A DNA stretch of 64,000 bases, taken from contig JAEWQO010000056.1 in assembly GCA_023460315.1 (NCBI GenBank), positions 61,668 to 125,667 on the forward strand. Reading direction: 5' to 3'. Source of the stretch: Actinomycetes bacterium. Lineage in GTDB: Bacteria; Actinomycetota; Coriobacteriia; Coriobacteriales; Eggerthellaceae. A model generated the notes under the pieces. The model was not told the DNA's origin, searched no databases, and saw only the letters and a list, made by a program, of their open reading frames with translations. Within the stretch, counting starts at the first letter, position 1, and every line of letters starts with the position of its first letter. The translations under genes and the position numbers were made by a program. Shown piece by piece: positions 8,963 through 18,704 of the stretch.

Positions 8963-10747
8963 TCATTGGGACGGATCTACGGCTCTGTCGCCATCTGCGG
9001 CATCCGGAAAGCTCCATCCAACGTTTTGTCGCTGTAGGCGAAAGAGACGTGCATACAGGCCACCAGCCTCCATGAGCTCACCATGGGTGCCACGCTCGAC
9101 GACGCGTCCTTCGTCAAGGACCACAATCTGGTCGCAGCCCTCGACCGATCTCAGACGGTGTGCAATGACGATGACGGTCTTGTCTTGGCAAAGACTGTTG
9201 AGGGCTTGCTGCACAGCCGTCTCGTTCTCGGGGTCAAGGCTTGCCGTGGCCTCATCGAGCAGCACGATGGGGGCATCCTTCAAAAATGCGCGGGCGATGG
9301 AGATGCGTTGCCGCTCGCCACCCGAGAGCATCTTCCCGTTCTCGCCGATCACGGTATGATAGCCATCCGGCAATTTCCCGATGAACTCCTCGCATCGGGC
9401 AAGCCGTGCAGCACGCCGGACGTCCTCGTCGCCTGCATCCGCGCGCCCGATGCGAATGTTGTTCGCTATGGTGTCATCGAACAGGACCACCTCTTGGAAC
9501 ACGATGGAAAATGCCTGAAGCAGCCTTTCGGGATCGACCTCGCTCACGTCAACGCCGCCCACCGTCACACATCCCCCCGAGACGTCCCAGAAGCGACATG
9601 CAAGCTTTGAGAGCGTGGATTTTCCGGAGCCCGACGGTCCCACGAGGGCGGTGGTCTCCCCCTGCCTGGCCACGAAGCTCACATCGCGGATGACGCCACG
9701 CTCTCCCTCGTAGGCGAACGACACGTGATCGAACCCGACCTTGTAGCCCTGGGGCTCAAATGTCACAGAGCCCGTCTGCGGAGGATACTCCTCTATCTCG
9801 CGGACGCGTTGCGCGCCGACGAGCGAGGAAAACAGCTCTCCCGCGTGGAAGATGATGTTCGTCAGAGGATCGTATATCTGGGCCGAGACAAACAGGAACA
9901 GGAGGAAGGTGAAGATAGACAGCTCCCCCTGCGCCATCAGGGCGGCACCCACGATCACGACCAGCGCGATGCCAACGCGCAGCACGTTGTAGGCGAAGGA
10001 GATGAACACGCCCATGACGACCTCATAGAGAAGGGAGGTGCGGACCACGGCACGGATGCGCGCCTCAAGCCCCCTGCGATAAGCGTCTGATTTCGGCGAG
10101 GCATGCATGAGCCTCATGGCGTCAAGCCATTCCTGGAGCCCCTCGCTGACGGCAAGATGTGCGGCTCGATTCTTCCAACCCGTCGAATTGCTGGCCCGTC
10201 GACAGAGAGCCACCACGGCCACGGCGACAGGAAGGCAGGCGAACAGCGCAAGGGCAAGGCGCCAGTCGAAGAAGAACAGGAGCAGCACGGCCACGAGGCT
10301 GGAAAGGAGGCCGCCAAAGAATTCCGGCAAGGCACCGGCGAGCGTGTGCTCGACGACGGCCGTGTCGCTCATAAGGGTGCTGGTGAGATCGGAGAGATCC
10401 CTTTTGCCAAAATAGGACAGCGGCAACTGCCTCAGCTTTTCAGCAAGCGCGATGCGAACGTTGGCGCTCTCGTCATAGGCGGAGCGATACGTCTTCCGAT
10501 AACTCAGTCGATAGGCAAAGAATATGATTGCCGCAAGCAAAATGGCGGCACCCCACCAGAAGAACAGAGGGGGCATCGTGGGCGAAATGCCCCAGTAGTG
10601 CGACAAAAGGCCGCTCGCCACCAGAAAGAGGAGCACGGTGGGCGCAAGCGTCGCAACATTGTAGGCGGCATTTGCCAGAATGCCCGCACGCACGTTCTTC
10701 GCGCCTTCCTCGGACAGCGAGTATATCCTGCGGAAGAGAGACGTCAT
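8963..10747 (-). CDS. ABC transporter permease-ATPase fusion (YbtQ/IrtB-like)
   Basis: The 594-residue product has an N-terminal six-helix ABC exporter-fold domain (about residues 15-310) and a C-terminal ATPase with Walker A GPSGSGKST, signature LSGGERQRISIARAF, Walker B IVLLDEATASLD and H-loop VIVIAHRL. It overlaps the next half-transporter by four bases (ATGA), so they are translated together and probably form a heterodimer. Pairs of this kind beside an ECF or siderophore locus resemble YbtP/YbtQ and IrtA/IrtB, which use an exporter fold to import iron chelates. Export cannot be excluded. Confidence 0.9.
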   Translation of the reverse strand: MTSLFRRIYSLSEEGAKNVRAGILANAAYNVATLAPTVLLFLVASGLLSHYWGISPTMPPLFFWWGAAILLAAIIFFAYRLSYRKTYRSAYDESANVRIALAEKLRQLPLSYFGKRDLSDLTSTLMSDTAVVEHTLAGALPEFFGGLLSSLVAVLLLFFFDWRLALALFACLPVAVAVVALCRRASNSTGWKNRAAHLAVSEGLQEWLDAMRLMHASPKSDAYRRGLEARIRAVVRTSLLYEVVMGVFISFAYNVLRVGIALVVIVGAALMAQGELSIFTFLLFLFVSAQIYDPLTNIIFHAGELFSSLVGAQRVREIEEYPPQTGSVTFEPQGYKVGFDHVSFAYEGERGVIRDVSFVARQGETTALVGPSGSGKSTLSKLACRFWDVSGGCVTVGGVDVSEVDPERLLQAFSIVFQEVVLFDDTIANNIRIGRADAGDEDVRRAARLARCEEFIGKLPDGYHTVIGENGKMLSGGERQRISIARAFLKDAPIVLLDEATASLDPENETAVQQALNSLCQDKTVIVIAHRLRSVEGCDQIVVLDEGRVVERGTHGELMEAGGLYARLFRLQRQNVGWSFPDAADGDRAVDPSQ

Positions 10748-12645
10748 CGGCTCTCACCTCCCTCCACCAAAACGGTCTCGTCCAGCGCAAGGGCAGAAGC
10801 GGACGCCTCCGACGCACCGCCCGTGACCCTCCACGCAGTGCTTCTGCTGTACTCCTCGAACATGTGCGCATAGGTTCCGCCTCGCTCAAGGAGGGCGGCA
10901 TGCGTGCCTCGTTCGACAGCGCGGCCGCCGTCCATGACGACGATGGCGTCTGCACCCGTCACGGTGGACAGGCGATGAGCTATCATGATCACCGTCTTGC
11001 CTCGCGTGAGCGTCTCGAGCGCACGGAGGATGAGATGCTCGTTCTCGGGATCGGCAAAGGATGTCGCCTCGTCGAGAAGGATGACCGGCGCGTCTTGCAG
11101 GATGGTGCGCGCAAGCGCAATGCGTTGTTTCTCCCCGCCGGACAGATACACGCCGTCGGAACCGATGATGGTGTGGATTCCCCCAGGCAGCTTTTCCACA
11201 ATGTCGTCGCACTGGGCCTCGTGGAGCGCGCCCAGAATATCCTCCTCAGTCGCACCGTCTCGACAGAACGAGACATTTTCCGCTATCGTCGCCTTGAGAA
11301 GCTCGCTGTCTTGAAAAACACAGGCGCAGCGCTGCATCCACCAATCGTAGGGCAGGTCGGCAACATCCACCCCTCCCACCAGCACACGGCCCTGCTCCAC
11401 ATCCCAAAAGCGAGCAATGAGATTCGTCACCGTGGACTTGCCCGAACCCGAAGGACCCACCAACGCCGTGACCGTGCCTGCCGGAACCTCAAAAGAGAGG
11501 CCGTCCAATGCCCAAGAGGCCTCGTCTCCATAGCGGAACCGCACATCGTCGAACACGATCCCAAAATCCCGGGGAAGATCGACAGCCGCGCCGGACAAGG
11601 CGGACGAAGCGTCTTGCCCCCCGCGCCGCTGCACGGGAGCGTTCAGGATGTCCTCAATGGAATCAAGCGCCTGTGACGCCATCATGATGCTCGACGAGCA
11701 GTCCATGATGCGAGTCATGATGACGGATACAAGCGGCATGAACACGATGAAGAACACCAGGCTGCGCAGGGCTGCCGCCGGATCGCCAGAAAACTGGTAG
11801 AGCAAGATGCCGGCAGGAACAAGCACGAGAAACGCTCCGTTCACTGCGGTCATATACACGGCCATGGGCTTTTCCATGGACATGACATAGTCCAGAGAAA
11901 ACCGCTTGTAGCGCATGATTGCGCCAAAGAACTGGCCAAACGATCTCACCGTCTGCCCAAACACCTTCACCACCCCAATGCCCCGCACATATTCAACCCC
12001 CGATGAGCTCATCTCTCCCAAGGCTTTCTGATAGTGCTCTATGAGACTGCTGCTTTCGGACTTGAGCATAGAGACGAGAGCGGCAAATCCGATGGCAATG
12101 GGGATCATGCACACGACCGCCATCCGCCAGTCAAAAAAGAGCATGCTCGCCAAAAACGCGATCGGCATCACGATCGACTGAGCAAGGTCAGGCATCTGGT
12201 GCGCAACGAATCCCTCGACGCTCTCAACGTTCTTCTCAACGGTCTTGCGTATCTCGCCACTCGGGTTTGAAGAAAAATAGCCCAAGGGAACCCGCTCAAG
12301 ATGCCGGACAAGACTCACCCGAATCTGAGAGATGGTGCTGAATGCGGTGAGGTGCGAGAACATGAGGCCAAGGCCGTAAGTTCCGAATGCGGCCGACGCC
12401 AACACGAGCGCCTGCCACCCATAGCCGCCCAAAACGTCGGGATCGACGGCCTGGGCAGACGCGAGAACCGCATCGGCGACCAGGTAGATGAAAAGGTACA
12501 TGCCGATGCTGACGATGCCCGACAGCGCCCCAAACACCCATGAGAGAACCATCGTGACCACGAAAGGCCCTTCAAACCGAGCAAGGCGAACCACAATGTT
12601 GGGACGCCTCTTTTGCCCGTCCGCTTTTCCATTCAACCCGCTCAT
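10744..12645 (-). CDS. ABC transporter permease-ATPase fusion (YbtP/IrtA-like)
   Basis: The 633-residue partner half-transporter has six membrane helices (about residues 25-330) then an ATPase domain: GPSGSGKSTV, LSGGEKQRIALARTI, VILLDEATSFADPENEHL and IAHRLSTV. The Walker B region reads DEATSFADPEN, a small deviation from the common DEATSALD that also occurs in siderophore-type members. It is the first gene of the operon running to 6087 and is divergent from the AraC regulator. No extra siderophore-interacting domain is fused, unlike mycobacterial IrtA. Confidence 0.9.
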   Translation of the reverse strand: MSGLNGKADGQKRRPNIVVRLARFEGPFVVTMVLSWVFGALSGIVSIGMYLFIYLVADAVLASAQAVDPDVLGGYGWQALVLASAAFGTYGLGLMFSHLTAFSTISQIRVSLVRHLERVPLGYFSSNPSGEIRKTVEKNVESVEGFVAHQMPDLAQSIVMPIAFLASMLFFDWRMAVVCMIPIAIGFAALVSMLKSESSSLIEHYQKALGEMSSSGVEYVRGIGVVKVFGQTVRSFGQFFGAIMRYKRFSLDYVMSMEKPMAVYMTAVNGAFLVLVPAGILLYQFSGDPAAALRSLVFFIVFMPLVSVIMTRIMDCSSSIMMASQALDSIEDILNAPVQRRGGQDASSALSGAAVDLPRDFGIVFDDVRFRYGDEASWALDGLSFEVPAGTVTALVGPSGSGKSTVTNLIARFWDVEQGRVLVGGVDVADLPYDWWMQRCACVFQDSELLKATIAENVSFCRDGATEEDILGALHEAQCDDIVEKLPGGIHTIIGSDGVYLSGGEKQRIALARTILQDAPVILLDEATSFADPENEHLILRALETLTRGKTVIMIAHRLSTVTGADAIVVMDGGRAVERGTHAALLERGGTYAHMFEEYSRSTAWRVTGGASEASASALALDETVLVEGGESR

Positions 12646-12717
12646 CCCTGCTCCCTCATAAAGTCAGTGTGTTTCCATTCCCCTCCTCTTCTTTGGGAGG
12701 GCCCTGTAGTACACTCG

Positions 12718-12733
12718 TAGTTACCTTAAACTA
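12718..12733. promoter_or_regulatory. Candidate operator in the divergent AraC/ABC intergenic region
   Basis: The half-sites TAGTT (12718-12722) and AACTA (12729-12733) form an inverted repeat with a six-base spacer in the only A+T-rich part of the 172-base gap. The site lies in the expected promoter zone of both genes. It faintly resembles DtxR/IdeR-type iron boxes but falls well short of their consensus. It could equally bind the AraC protein. This was judged by eye only. Confidence 0.3.
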
Positions 12734-12817
12734 ACATTTGCAAAAGACAGGATAGCGTGTCTCCAGCCAACACAGCGCCCGTGCGGAAACGCTCCGAAAA
12801 GCCACGGAACAACGCCG

Positions 12818-13960
12818 ATGTCGAGAAAGGAAGATCGTGTGGAAGCCATCCTCGAAACCCTTGTGATGCCCTATGCGCACGAGCTTGGTCTGCGCCGATG
12901 CGAGAAGAACCACAAACCGGCAGGCATCACGCTCACCTGCGACCCCGCCATGGGAACGGGATTCTTCTGGACACATTGCTCGACGACGGATTCATTCGCC
13001 GTTTCCATCATGGACATACGCCTGGGGGAGCTCGTCTCAGCCCGCTACGATCATCCGGAGTTCTATGCCCTCAATCTCATGGACGACAGCCCCGCATTCG
13101 ATGCATGGCGGGAGGGAATGCATGCATACGCGCATGCCACCGAACGGCAGACGACCTTCACCGAGGAAGGCGTCGACTGTAAAACCGAGGCAAGATCGGG
13201 CCGACCGGCAAAAGCAAGGCCGCAACCACACAGCCAGAGGGGCGAGGTCACGGGCCTCGAATCCAAGGACAAGGGATCCGCGCGTATGTCCAACGCGGGA
13301 GTCGTCAGCTATCACCAGGCCTCGGGAACGTTCCTCTGCCCCCTCGCAAAAGGAAGCCGCGTGCGCAGCAGGGCGATCAGATTCATGCCGCAGTACCTTG
13401 CCGAACTGTCAGACCGATTTCGCCTCGACCGCGAGGTCATAGAAGCGGCGTGTTTCGGGAATGCCGGCGGCCCGGTCTCCCCGGCAGCCGAACTCGCCCT
13501 GCGGCAACTGTTCTCGGCACGGCCCGACAAGCGGTGTGCCGACCTCTATTACGAAGGCAAGGTGCTCGAACTTGTCTCACTGCTGCTGCAGGAGCACCTC
13601 GGGCAACCCCGGGAAACCAGGACATCCTGCACCAGCCAGGACGACCTCGGCATCAATCGCGCCATAAGCTACATCCACGAACACACTTTCGAGCCGATGA
13701 CCTTGGAAACCCTCGAGAAAACCGCCATGATGGGCCGCACCAAGCTTTCCCGGCTGTTCAAAGACCGGACCGGCATGTCTCCCATCGAATATCTGGGATC
13801 AACGCGCATGGAGAAGGCAATCGTGCTGCTGTCCGACGGCGAAAGAACCGTTGGGAGCATCGCGCATGCCGTTGGATATGAAAACGCAGGCGCCTTTTCC
13901 GAGCGGTTCAAGCGGGCAACCGGCATGACGCCGAAGGAGTTCAGAATCATGATCCGATAG
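12818..13960 (+). CDS. AraC-family transcriptional regulator
   Basis: This 380-residue protein ends in an AraC-type double helix-turn-helix (about residues 275-380): MTLETLEKTAMMGRTKLSRLFKDRTGMSPIEYL, then TVGSIAHAVGYENAGAFSERFKRATGMTPKEFR. The N-terminal sensing part (about 1-265) holds a charged linker near residues 120-160. Proteins of this layout (YbtA/PchR-like) often control siderophore transport loci. It is divergent from the ABC/ECF operon, the usual arrangement for a local activator. No strong ribosome site precedes the ATG, so the start is uncertain by a few codons. Confidence 0.88.
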   Translation: MSRKEDRVEAILETLVMPYAHELGLRRCEKNHKPAGITLTCDPAMGTGFFWTHCSTTDSFAVSIMDIRLGELVSARYDHPEFYALNLMDDSPAFDAWREGMHAYAHATERQTTFTEEGVDCKTEARSGRPAKARPQPHSQRGEVTGLESKDKGSARMSNAGVVSYHQASGTFLCPLAKGSRVRSRAIRFMPQYLAELSDRFRLDREVIEAACFGNAGGPVSPAAELALRQLFSARPDKRCADLYYEGKVLELVSLLLQEHLGQPRETRTSCTSQDDLGINRAISYIHEHTFEPMTLETLEKTAMMGRTKLSRLFKDRTGMSPIEYLGSTRMEKAIVLLSDGERTVGSIAHAVGYENAGAFSERFKRATGMTPKEFRIMIR

Positions 13961-14195
13961 CCGTCGGGGCCGATCCCTTCACGACGACTCAAGCCTCATC
14001 ACCCACGTTGATCGGAGCACGCGCTGCGGCCCACGCCTACAGATAACGGTTGCTGCGACTCAGCCTTTGACCTGCCACGTCCAGACCGACCGCTCGACCG
14101 CCCGAAAGAGCACGCGGACGAATGGCGCAATCCGGTACAATGCAGGACGGTACTTTCATTGCAGCAGACCCATCCGCGACTCACGAGGAGCATGC

Positions 14196-16535
14196 GTGCA
14201 GCTCGATTCCCGATACACATCAGCGTCTCCATCCAACGAAGGATCGCCCTCCGGATCGGTCGGCCAATCTTTTGGCGAATGCGACGACCCTTGCGCCAAA
14301 CTCAACCCCGGAGACTCCGGTGAAGCCAAGGAAGAGAGTGTGCTGGGCAAATCCCCCGATCCCGTTTTCCTGCAAGAGCAGGGTCATCTTAACGAGACGC
14401 ATGCAACGCTGAGGACGATGGAACGAAACCTCGTGTCCCACATGGAAAAGGCGGCAAGCGAAGCCGCTTCAGACAAGCGGTCCATGTCCGAAGAACTCTC
14501 GCCCAACTTTGCCACCTATGCTGACGCGATGGAAACCTATGCGGATTTCGCGGCCATGAACCGGGTGATCGACGGCTACAACGCGAGCCAAGAGGCCAAT
14601 GCCGAACAACTTCGCGTCATCCGCCTGCTGCTCAGGCAGCCCTACTTTGCAAAGGTCGTCCTCCAGTTCAAGCCGGATCAGGAGCCCAAGGAACTCTATA
14701 TCGGCAACGCAGGCATATCCGACGAGTCATACCGGCGGCTCATCGTCGACTGGCGCTCCCCCGTTGCCGAAACTTACTACAACCAGGCCGACGGACGCAC
14801 ATCCTATCGGGCCGACGGACGCGTCATCACCGCAGACCTCAAGCTGCGTCGACAGTTCGACATAGAGGAGAATCGCCTCAACGCGTATTTCGACACGAGC
14901 GTCGCCATTCAAGACTCGCTGCTGCTGGCCTCTCTTTCCAAGCGCCGAACGGCCCAGATGCAGGCCATCACTGCCACGATACAGAGAGAGCAGAACCTCG
15001 TCGTTCGCCATGAAGACGTGCCCGTCCTGCTGGTCAGCGGCATTGCCGGCAGCGGCAAGACCTCGGTCCTCCTGCAGCGCATCGCATACCTGTTCTATCA
15101 GAACCGAGGCGACCTCGACCCCCGCGAGGTCTTTCTCATCACGCCGAATGGCATCTTCCGAGACTATGTCGCCAAGGTGCTTCCCGACCTCGGAGAGAGC
15201 AATCCCCAGATCCTCACCTGGAGCGAGCTTGCGCACCAGCTGCTGCAAGATGACAGGGGCAGCGGAGACATGAACGTTCCCCTCGAGGCGCTCGGGCGCA
15301 TCGACAAGGCCCTGGCCTCCTTTGACTTCGAGCCAAACGACTTCAGGGATGTCCGCTGCGCGGACACGCGGCTCGTCGGCGCCGACCAGATAAACAAGCT
15401 CTCGACGAAATTCAGGCACATCCCCGCGGGACCCCATCGCGTGACGCTCATGAGGGAAGATCTCCACACGCGACTGCAAAGCCGCCTCAAGCAGCTTGCG
15501 GCCACCGACGAGATCCTGGACGAGCTATCCGCCCTCAGCATCGAAGATCAGGTGCGAATTTTTCACGAAACCATCGAACCCCAAAACGAACAGGAAGAAC
15601 GCGCCTACGCCCTACGCTACCTCAACGACCGCTATGCGGCCGCCTTTGCGTCCGTCGAGCATGACGACTGGTTGCGCATCGACCGCATTGGCATGAGGCT
15701 GCTCGGCACGGCGGGGCTCAGGCCGCTCGAATGGCTTTACCTCAAGATGGCTCTGACCGGAATGTCCAATCCAAGAGCCCGCTATGTGATGATCGACGAG
15801 GTCCAGGACTACACTCCAGCGCAGCTCACCGTCCTGGCGCGTTACTTCAGGCGTGCGAACTTCCTCCTTTTGGGTGATCCGAACCAAGCCATCGAGGAGG
15901 GCACAGCCTCATTCGACCAAATCGGGTCCGTTTTCTCCACCCTTTCAGGCCACATCGAGACCTGTCAGCTTCTGACGAGCTATCGCTCCACCCCCGAAAT
16001 CACCAAACTGTTCGCAAGCCTTCTCGACGACGAGGATCGGATGCGAATCTCATCCATCCAACGCGCAGAAGAGGCTCCAACCATCATTTCGCGACTGGGA
16101 AAAACGCGATACGAAGCCGAGCTTCGGCGAGCTATCGACCAGGCACGGCAAGACGAGGGCCTCACGGCAGTGATCGTGCCGTGGAAACAGGAGGCAAAGC
16201 GGCTCCAGTCGATGCTGGGCGACGCGGCACCCACGCTCGTCGACGGAAAAGGAACGCTTCCCGCCAGCGGCGTGATGATGATCACGCTCGGTCTTGCAAA
16301 AGGCCTCGAATTCGATCAGGTGATTGTACCTGACGCGTCGGAGAGGGCGTTTCCCGACACCCCCCTCTCCCGTCGCCGCCTGTACACCACGCTGTCGCGC
16401 GCCATGCGCAAGATCACCGTCCTCGCCCAAGACGAACTCACGCCCCTCCTCGAATGCCGCGAGAGTCCACATGCGTGTCCTCCTATAGATTCAATTTTCG
16501 AGGGTGATCACGATATGCCGCTTCTCGAGGGTTGA
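14196..16535 (+). CDS. helD: HelD-like superfamily 1 helicase (RNA polymerase recycling ATPase)
   Basis: The 779-residue protein has a coiled N-terminal region (EQGHLNETHATLRTMERN, about residues 60-90), a Walker A motif GIAGSGKTS near residues 280-288, Walker B MIDEVQDYTPAQL near 531-543 and a UvrD-like C-terminal helicase motif (GLAKGLEFDQVIVPD, TTLSRAM). This pattern fits HelD/HelR, which removes stalled RNA polymerase from DNA. The start is GTG at 14196, preceded by CGAGGAG at a good spacing; the frame is open further upstream without a ribosome site. A possible -10 TACAAT lies at 14136-14141. The 3' end overlaps the convergent ferredoxin gene by about 50 bases. Confidence 0.88.
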   Translation: MQLDSRYTSASPSNEGSPSGSVGQSFGECDDPCAKLNPGDSGEAKEESVLGKSPDPVFLQEQGHLNETHATLRTMERNLVSHMEKAASEAASDKRSMSEELSPNFATYADAMETYADFAAMNRVIDGYNASQEANAEQLRVIRLLLRQPYFAKVVLQFKPDQEPKELYIGNAGISDESYRRLIVDWRSPVAETYYNQADGRTSYRADGRVITADLKLRRQFDIEENRLNAYFDTSVAIQDSLLLASLSKRRTAQMQAITATIQREQNLVVRHEDVPVLLVSGIAGSGKTSVLLQRIAYLFYQNRGDLDPREVFLITPNGIFRDYVAKVLPDLGESNPQILTWSELAHQLLQDDRGSGDMNVPLEALGRIDKALASFDFEPNDFRDVRCADTRLVGADQINKLSTKFRHIPAGPHRVTLMREDLHTRLQSRLKQLAATDEILDELSALSIEDQVRIFHETIEPQNEQEERAYALRYLNDRYAAAFASVEHDDWLRIDRIGMRLLGTAGLRPLEWLYLKMALTGMSNPRARYVMIDEVQDYTPAQLTVLARYFRRANFLLLGDPNQAIEEGTASFDQIGSVFSTLSGHIETCQLLTSYRSTPEITKLFASLLDDEDRMRISSIQRAEEAPTIISRLGKTRYEAELRRAIDQARQDEGLTAVIVPWKQEAKRLQSMLGDAAPTLVDGKGTLPASGVMMITLGLAKGLEFDQVIVPDASERAFPDTPLSRRRLYTTLSRAMRKITVLAQDELTPLLECRESPHACPPIDSIFEGDHDMPLLEG

Positions 16536-17064
16536 CGAGCAAAGACGGCGAGGTGATCGAGCTGTCGGGGAGTATGGCTATATGATCCGTCAACTCCTGA
16601 CCCGGATGGCGAGACCGCAGTTCATCAACATCCCCAAATTCCAAGCAACGCATCACGCACGCATCGGCGCATGCCGGGTTCAAATGTTCGTCGAGCAGAT
16701 CTCTGCATGCGTCGCACTTCTGGACGATCCGCTTCTCCGCGACAAACTGGGGAACCTCATATGGGCAGACACTCACACATATTCTGCAGCCGATACAGGT
16801 ATCATCGTCGTGTTCCACAGTCCCGATATCAGAAATATGCATTGAGCCCGTCGGGCATTGCATGACGCATGCGGGATGGCCGCAGTGGTTGCAGGTGGAA
16901 GAATAATTAAATCCTTGAGGATCTGGATATTCCCCCACCTCAAACGATCGTACCTGGCGGAAAAAAATGCCAATGGGAAGGTCCTTTTTGTCCTTGCAGG
17001 CAATCTGACAGGTACGGCATCCTATGCACGCTGTCATGTCAAAGTAAAAACCCAGCTTACCCAT
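16483..17064 (-). CDS. DmsB-type four-cluster ferredoxin subunit (second copy)
   Basis: This 193-residue electron-transfer protein has four cysteine clusters typical of DmsB: CIGCRTCQIAC, CNHCGHPACVMQC, CIGCRICVSVC and CDACRDLL...CADAC. It closely resembles the DmsB at 18705-19340, sharing KLGFYFDM.ACIGCRTCQIACKDK.DLP. It is the last gene of the reductase operon, after the TorD chaperone. The start at 17064 (MGKLGFYF) matches the DmsB paralogue; an ATG at 17073 overlaps the upstream stop and is also possible. Its role may be to feed electrons to a second catalytic subunit or to replace the first DmsB. Confidence 0.88.
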   Translation of the reverse strand: MGKLGFYFDMTACIGCRTCQIACKDKKDLPIGIFFRQVRSFEVGEYPDPQGFNYSSTCNHCGHPACVMQCPTGSMHISDIGTVEHDDDTCIGCRICVSVCPYEVPQFVAEKRIVQKCDACRDLLDEHLNPACADACVMRCLEFGDVDELRSRHPGQELTDHIAILPDSSITSPSLLVNPREAAYRDHPRKLNL

Positions 17065-17069
17065 GACTC

Positions 17070-17777
17070 TCATCCGTCTCGATCGGACCGATGCCTCCCG
17101 TCAAAGCTCTTTATGTCCATCTGGCCAAGGAACAGCATATCTGCTGTGACGAATTCCGCAAGCCAAGCTGCTATTTTACCATATATTGACGCATCGGGCT
17201 CTCCTTGCATTCTCGATGCATATTGAGGGACCCATCGGGCCATATGGTCTACGAGGAATTCGCGCGAAACACCTAGTATCGATGCCGCCTCATTCCGTCT
17301 ACCTTCATCGAGGAGGTCATGCGCCCGCATCCCAAGCTTCGCCATGAAGCAGCATTCAAGCGCGATATGGTCATCGGCGACATGAGGATACCCATCGGGC
17401 ACAAGCCCCTCTTTCTGATATGAACGTCGAACGTCCAGAGTACATTGCTGGAACAGGAGCCCCTCTTTGGACATATAGGCGGATTCCCAGGGAGGGGCAT
17501 TCAACTCATCGGGCCCGATGAATGCGCGAGTGTAGAAACTTTTCATGCGAGAGACATCGTCGATCCTCCTCAGCGCCCCCTCCAATTCGTCGACGGAGAT
17601 GGCATAGAACTCAGATCCAAAAGCCTCGAGGGCTCCGTATGCGGCAGACGCCACATCGCTGCGTGCGACTTCAACGACCTTCCTCGTCGGCTCATGCCCC
17701 ATCAAGCCATGAGCAAGCTCATAGGCGAAAGAGCGAGCAGCAAGCATGGCGGACACGCTTTCCTCGGCCTCTGCCAC
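17070..17777 (-). CDS. TorD/DmsD-family redox enzyme maturation chaperone
   Basis: The 235-residue all-helical protein has the TorD signature PPWESAYM (about residues 95-102, normally PPxESVY) and the second family motif DHIALECCFMAKLGMRA. TorD-family chaperones bind the Tat signal of molybdopterin enzymes until cofactor is loaded. It sits between DmsC and the second DmsB in the operon, so its client is probably the Tat-exported DmsA at 19342-22011. Its stop overlaps by one base a possible ATG of the next gene. Confidence 0.88.
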   Translation of the reverse strand: MAEAEESVSAMLAARSFAYELAHGLMGHEPTRKVVEVARSDVASAAYGALEAFGSEFYAISVDELEGALRRIDDVSRMKSFYTRAFIGPDELNAPPWESAYMSKEGLLFQQCTLDVRRSYQKEGLVPDGYPHVADDHIALECCFMAKLGMRAHDLLDEGRRNEAASILGVSREFLVDHMARWVPQYASRMQGEPDASIYGKIAAWLAEFVTADMLFLGQMDIKSFDGRHRSDRDG

Positions 17778-17867
17778 GATATCATCACGCTTCCTTTCTG
17801 CTGTCCCGTCAACCCACAGGTATCGGGTGGTATTTGGAATCGATGGAAAAACCCCATAGGCTGGAGC

Positions 17868-18701
17868 CTATATGAGCCCGACCGACATGCTGGCCATTGC
17901 AGCGTAAAAGAGATATCTCACTATAAACTGTCCGATAACCAGCATGCCGGCAGCCATCCATGCCGACTTGAGGCTGCCTTTCCCATCGCTGGAATGGCGT
18001 GCCGCATTCCACATGAACCAAGAGGCCCCGCCCAGCACAAATACCCATCCTATCAACACGAGAGGACCCATGCCGGACACCATGGCAGCTGACGCCTGCG
18101 CCGCACGATCCCCCAAGCCCAATTCGACATAGTCCAGAATCGCAATGGCAACCTGAACGATGACCGCAACCAGAGAGGCGACGGCAAACGTATCAACAAG
18201 ATATCCTCTCACCTGCCGATAGTTCAGGGCGACGAACAGGATGGCACCACAGGACACCGCAGTCATGCAGGGCTCGACGTACGTACCCATCCCATCCCAC
18301 AGAGGCACATGGACGGATGCGTAGGCATGCCCGATAGAAAGAAGGGTGGTGATCCCAACCATGGAACCGACCACCGCCACCACTTTGTTCGCTCCTGCCG
18401 CTCTTGGAAAAAAGGTGAGCACGGCATGGAGGATGGCGATTGCCATAAAACCTCCCGCAAGCACGATCTCAGTGCTGAGCGAGGATACGCCAACCCGAGC
18501 TATCGCGTTGAAGGCCAGAGCAGGTGAGCCAAGATGGCCCAATGATGCGACCACTCCCAAGATGGCCGTCGCAGCGGCCACACGACTCGTGATCTTGAAA
18601 TCTGCCTTGTCGTACACGAATGAAGCGACTGCAAGAGCACAAAGTAGACCAACGGCTATCTCTATGCAGCTCGAGAATATAAGAAGAGCGAATTCTCCCA
18701 T
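17868..18701 (-). CDS. dmsC: DmsC-type membrane anchor subunit
   Basis: The 277-residue membrane protein has eight predicted helices. It starts MGEFALLIFSSCIEIAVGLLCALAVASF, and SLGHLGSPALAFNAIARVGVSSLSTEI matches the DmsC family loop that follows the second helix. DmsC oxidises menaquinol and passes electrons to DmsB. It begins three bases after dmsB ends. A 90-base gap with no obvious signal separates it from the TorD gene. Confidence 0.9.
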   Translation of the reverse strand: MGEFALLIFSSCIEIAVGLLCALAVASFVYDKADFKITSRVAAATAILGVVASLGHLGSPALAFNAIARVGVSSLSTEIVLAGGFMAIAILHAVLTFFPRAAGANKVVAVVGSMVGITTLLSIGHAYASVHVPLWDGMGTYVEPCMTAVSCGAILFVALNYRQVRGYLVDTFAVASLVAVIVQVAIAILDYVELGLGDRAAQASAAMVSGMGPLVLIGWVFVLGGASWFMWNAARHSSDGKGSLKSAWMAAGMLVIGQFIVRYLFYAAMASMSVGLI

Positions 18702-18704
18702 GAT

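Noticed and set aside
12718..12733. Confident DtxR/IdeR iron box
   Set aside because: Only the outer TAGTT/AACTA bases agree; the consensus centre is missing, so it is kept only as a generic candidate operator.
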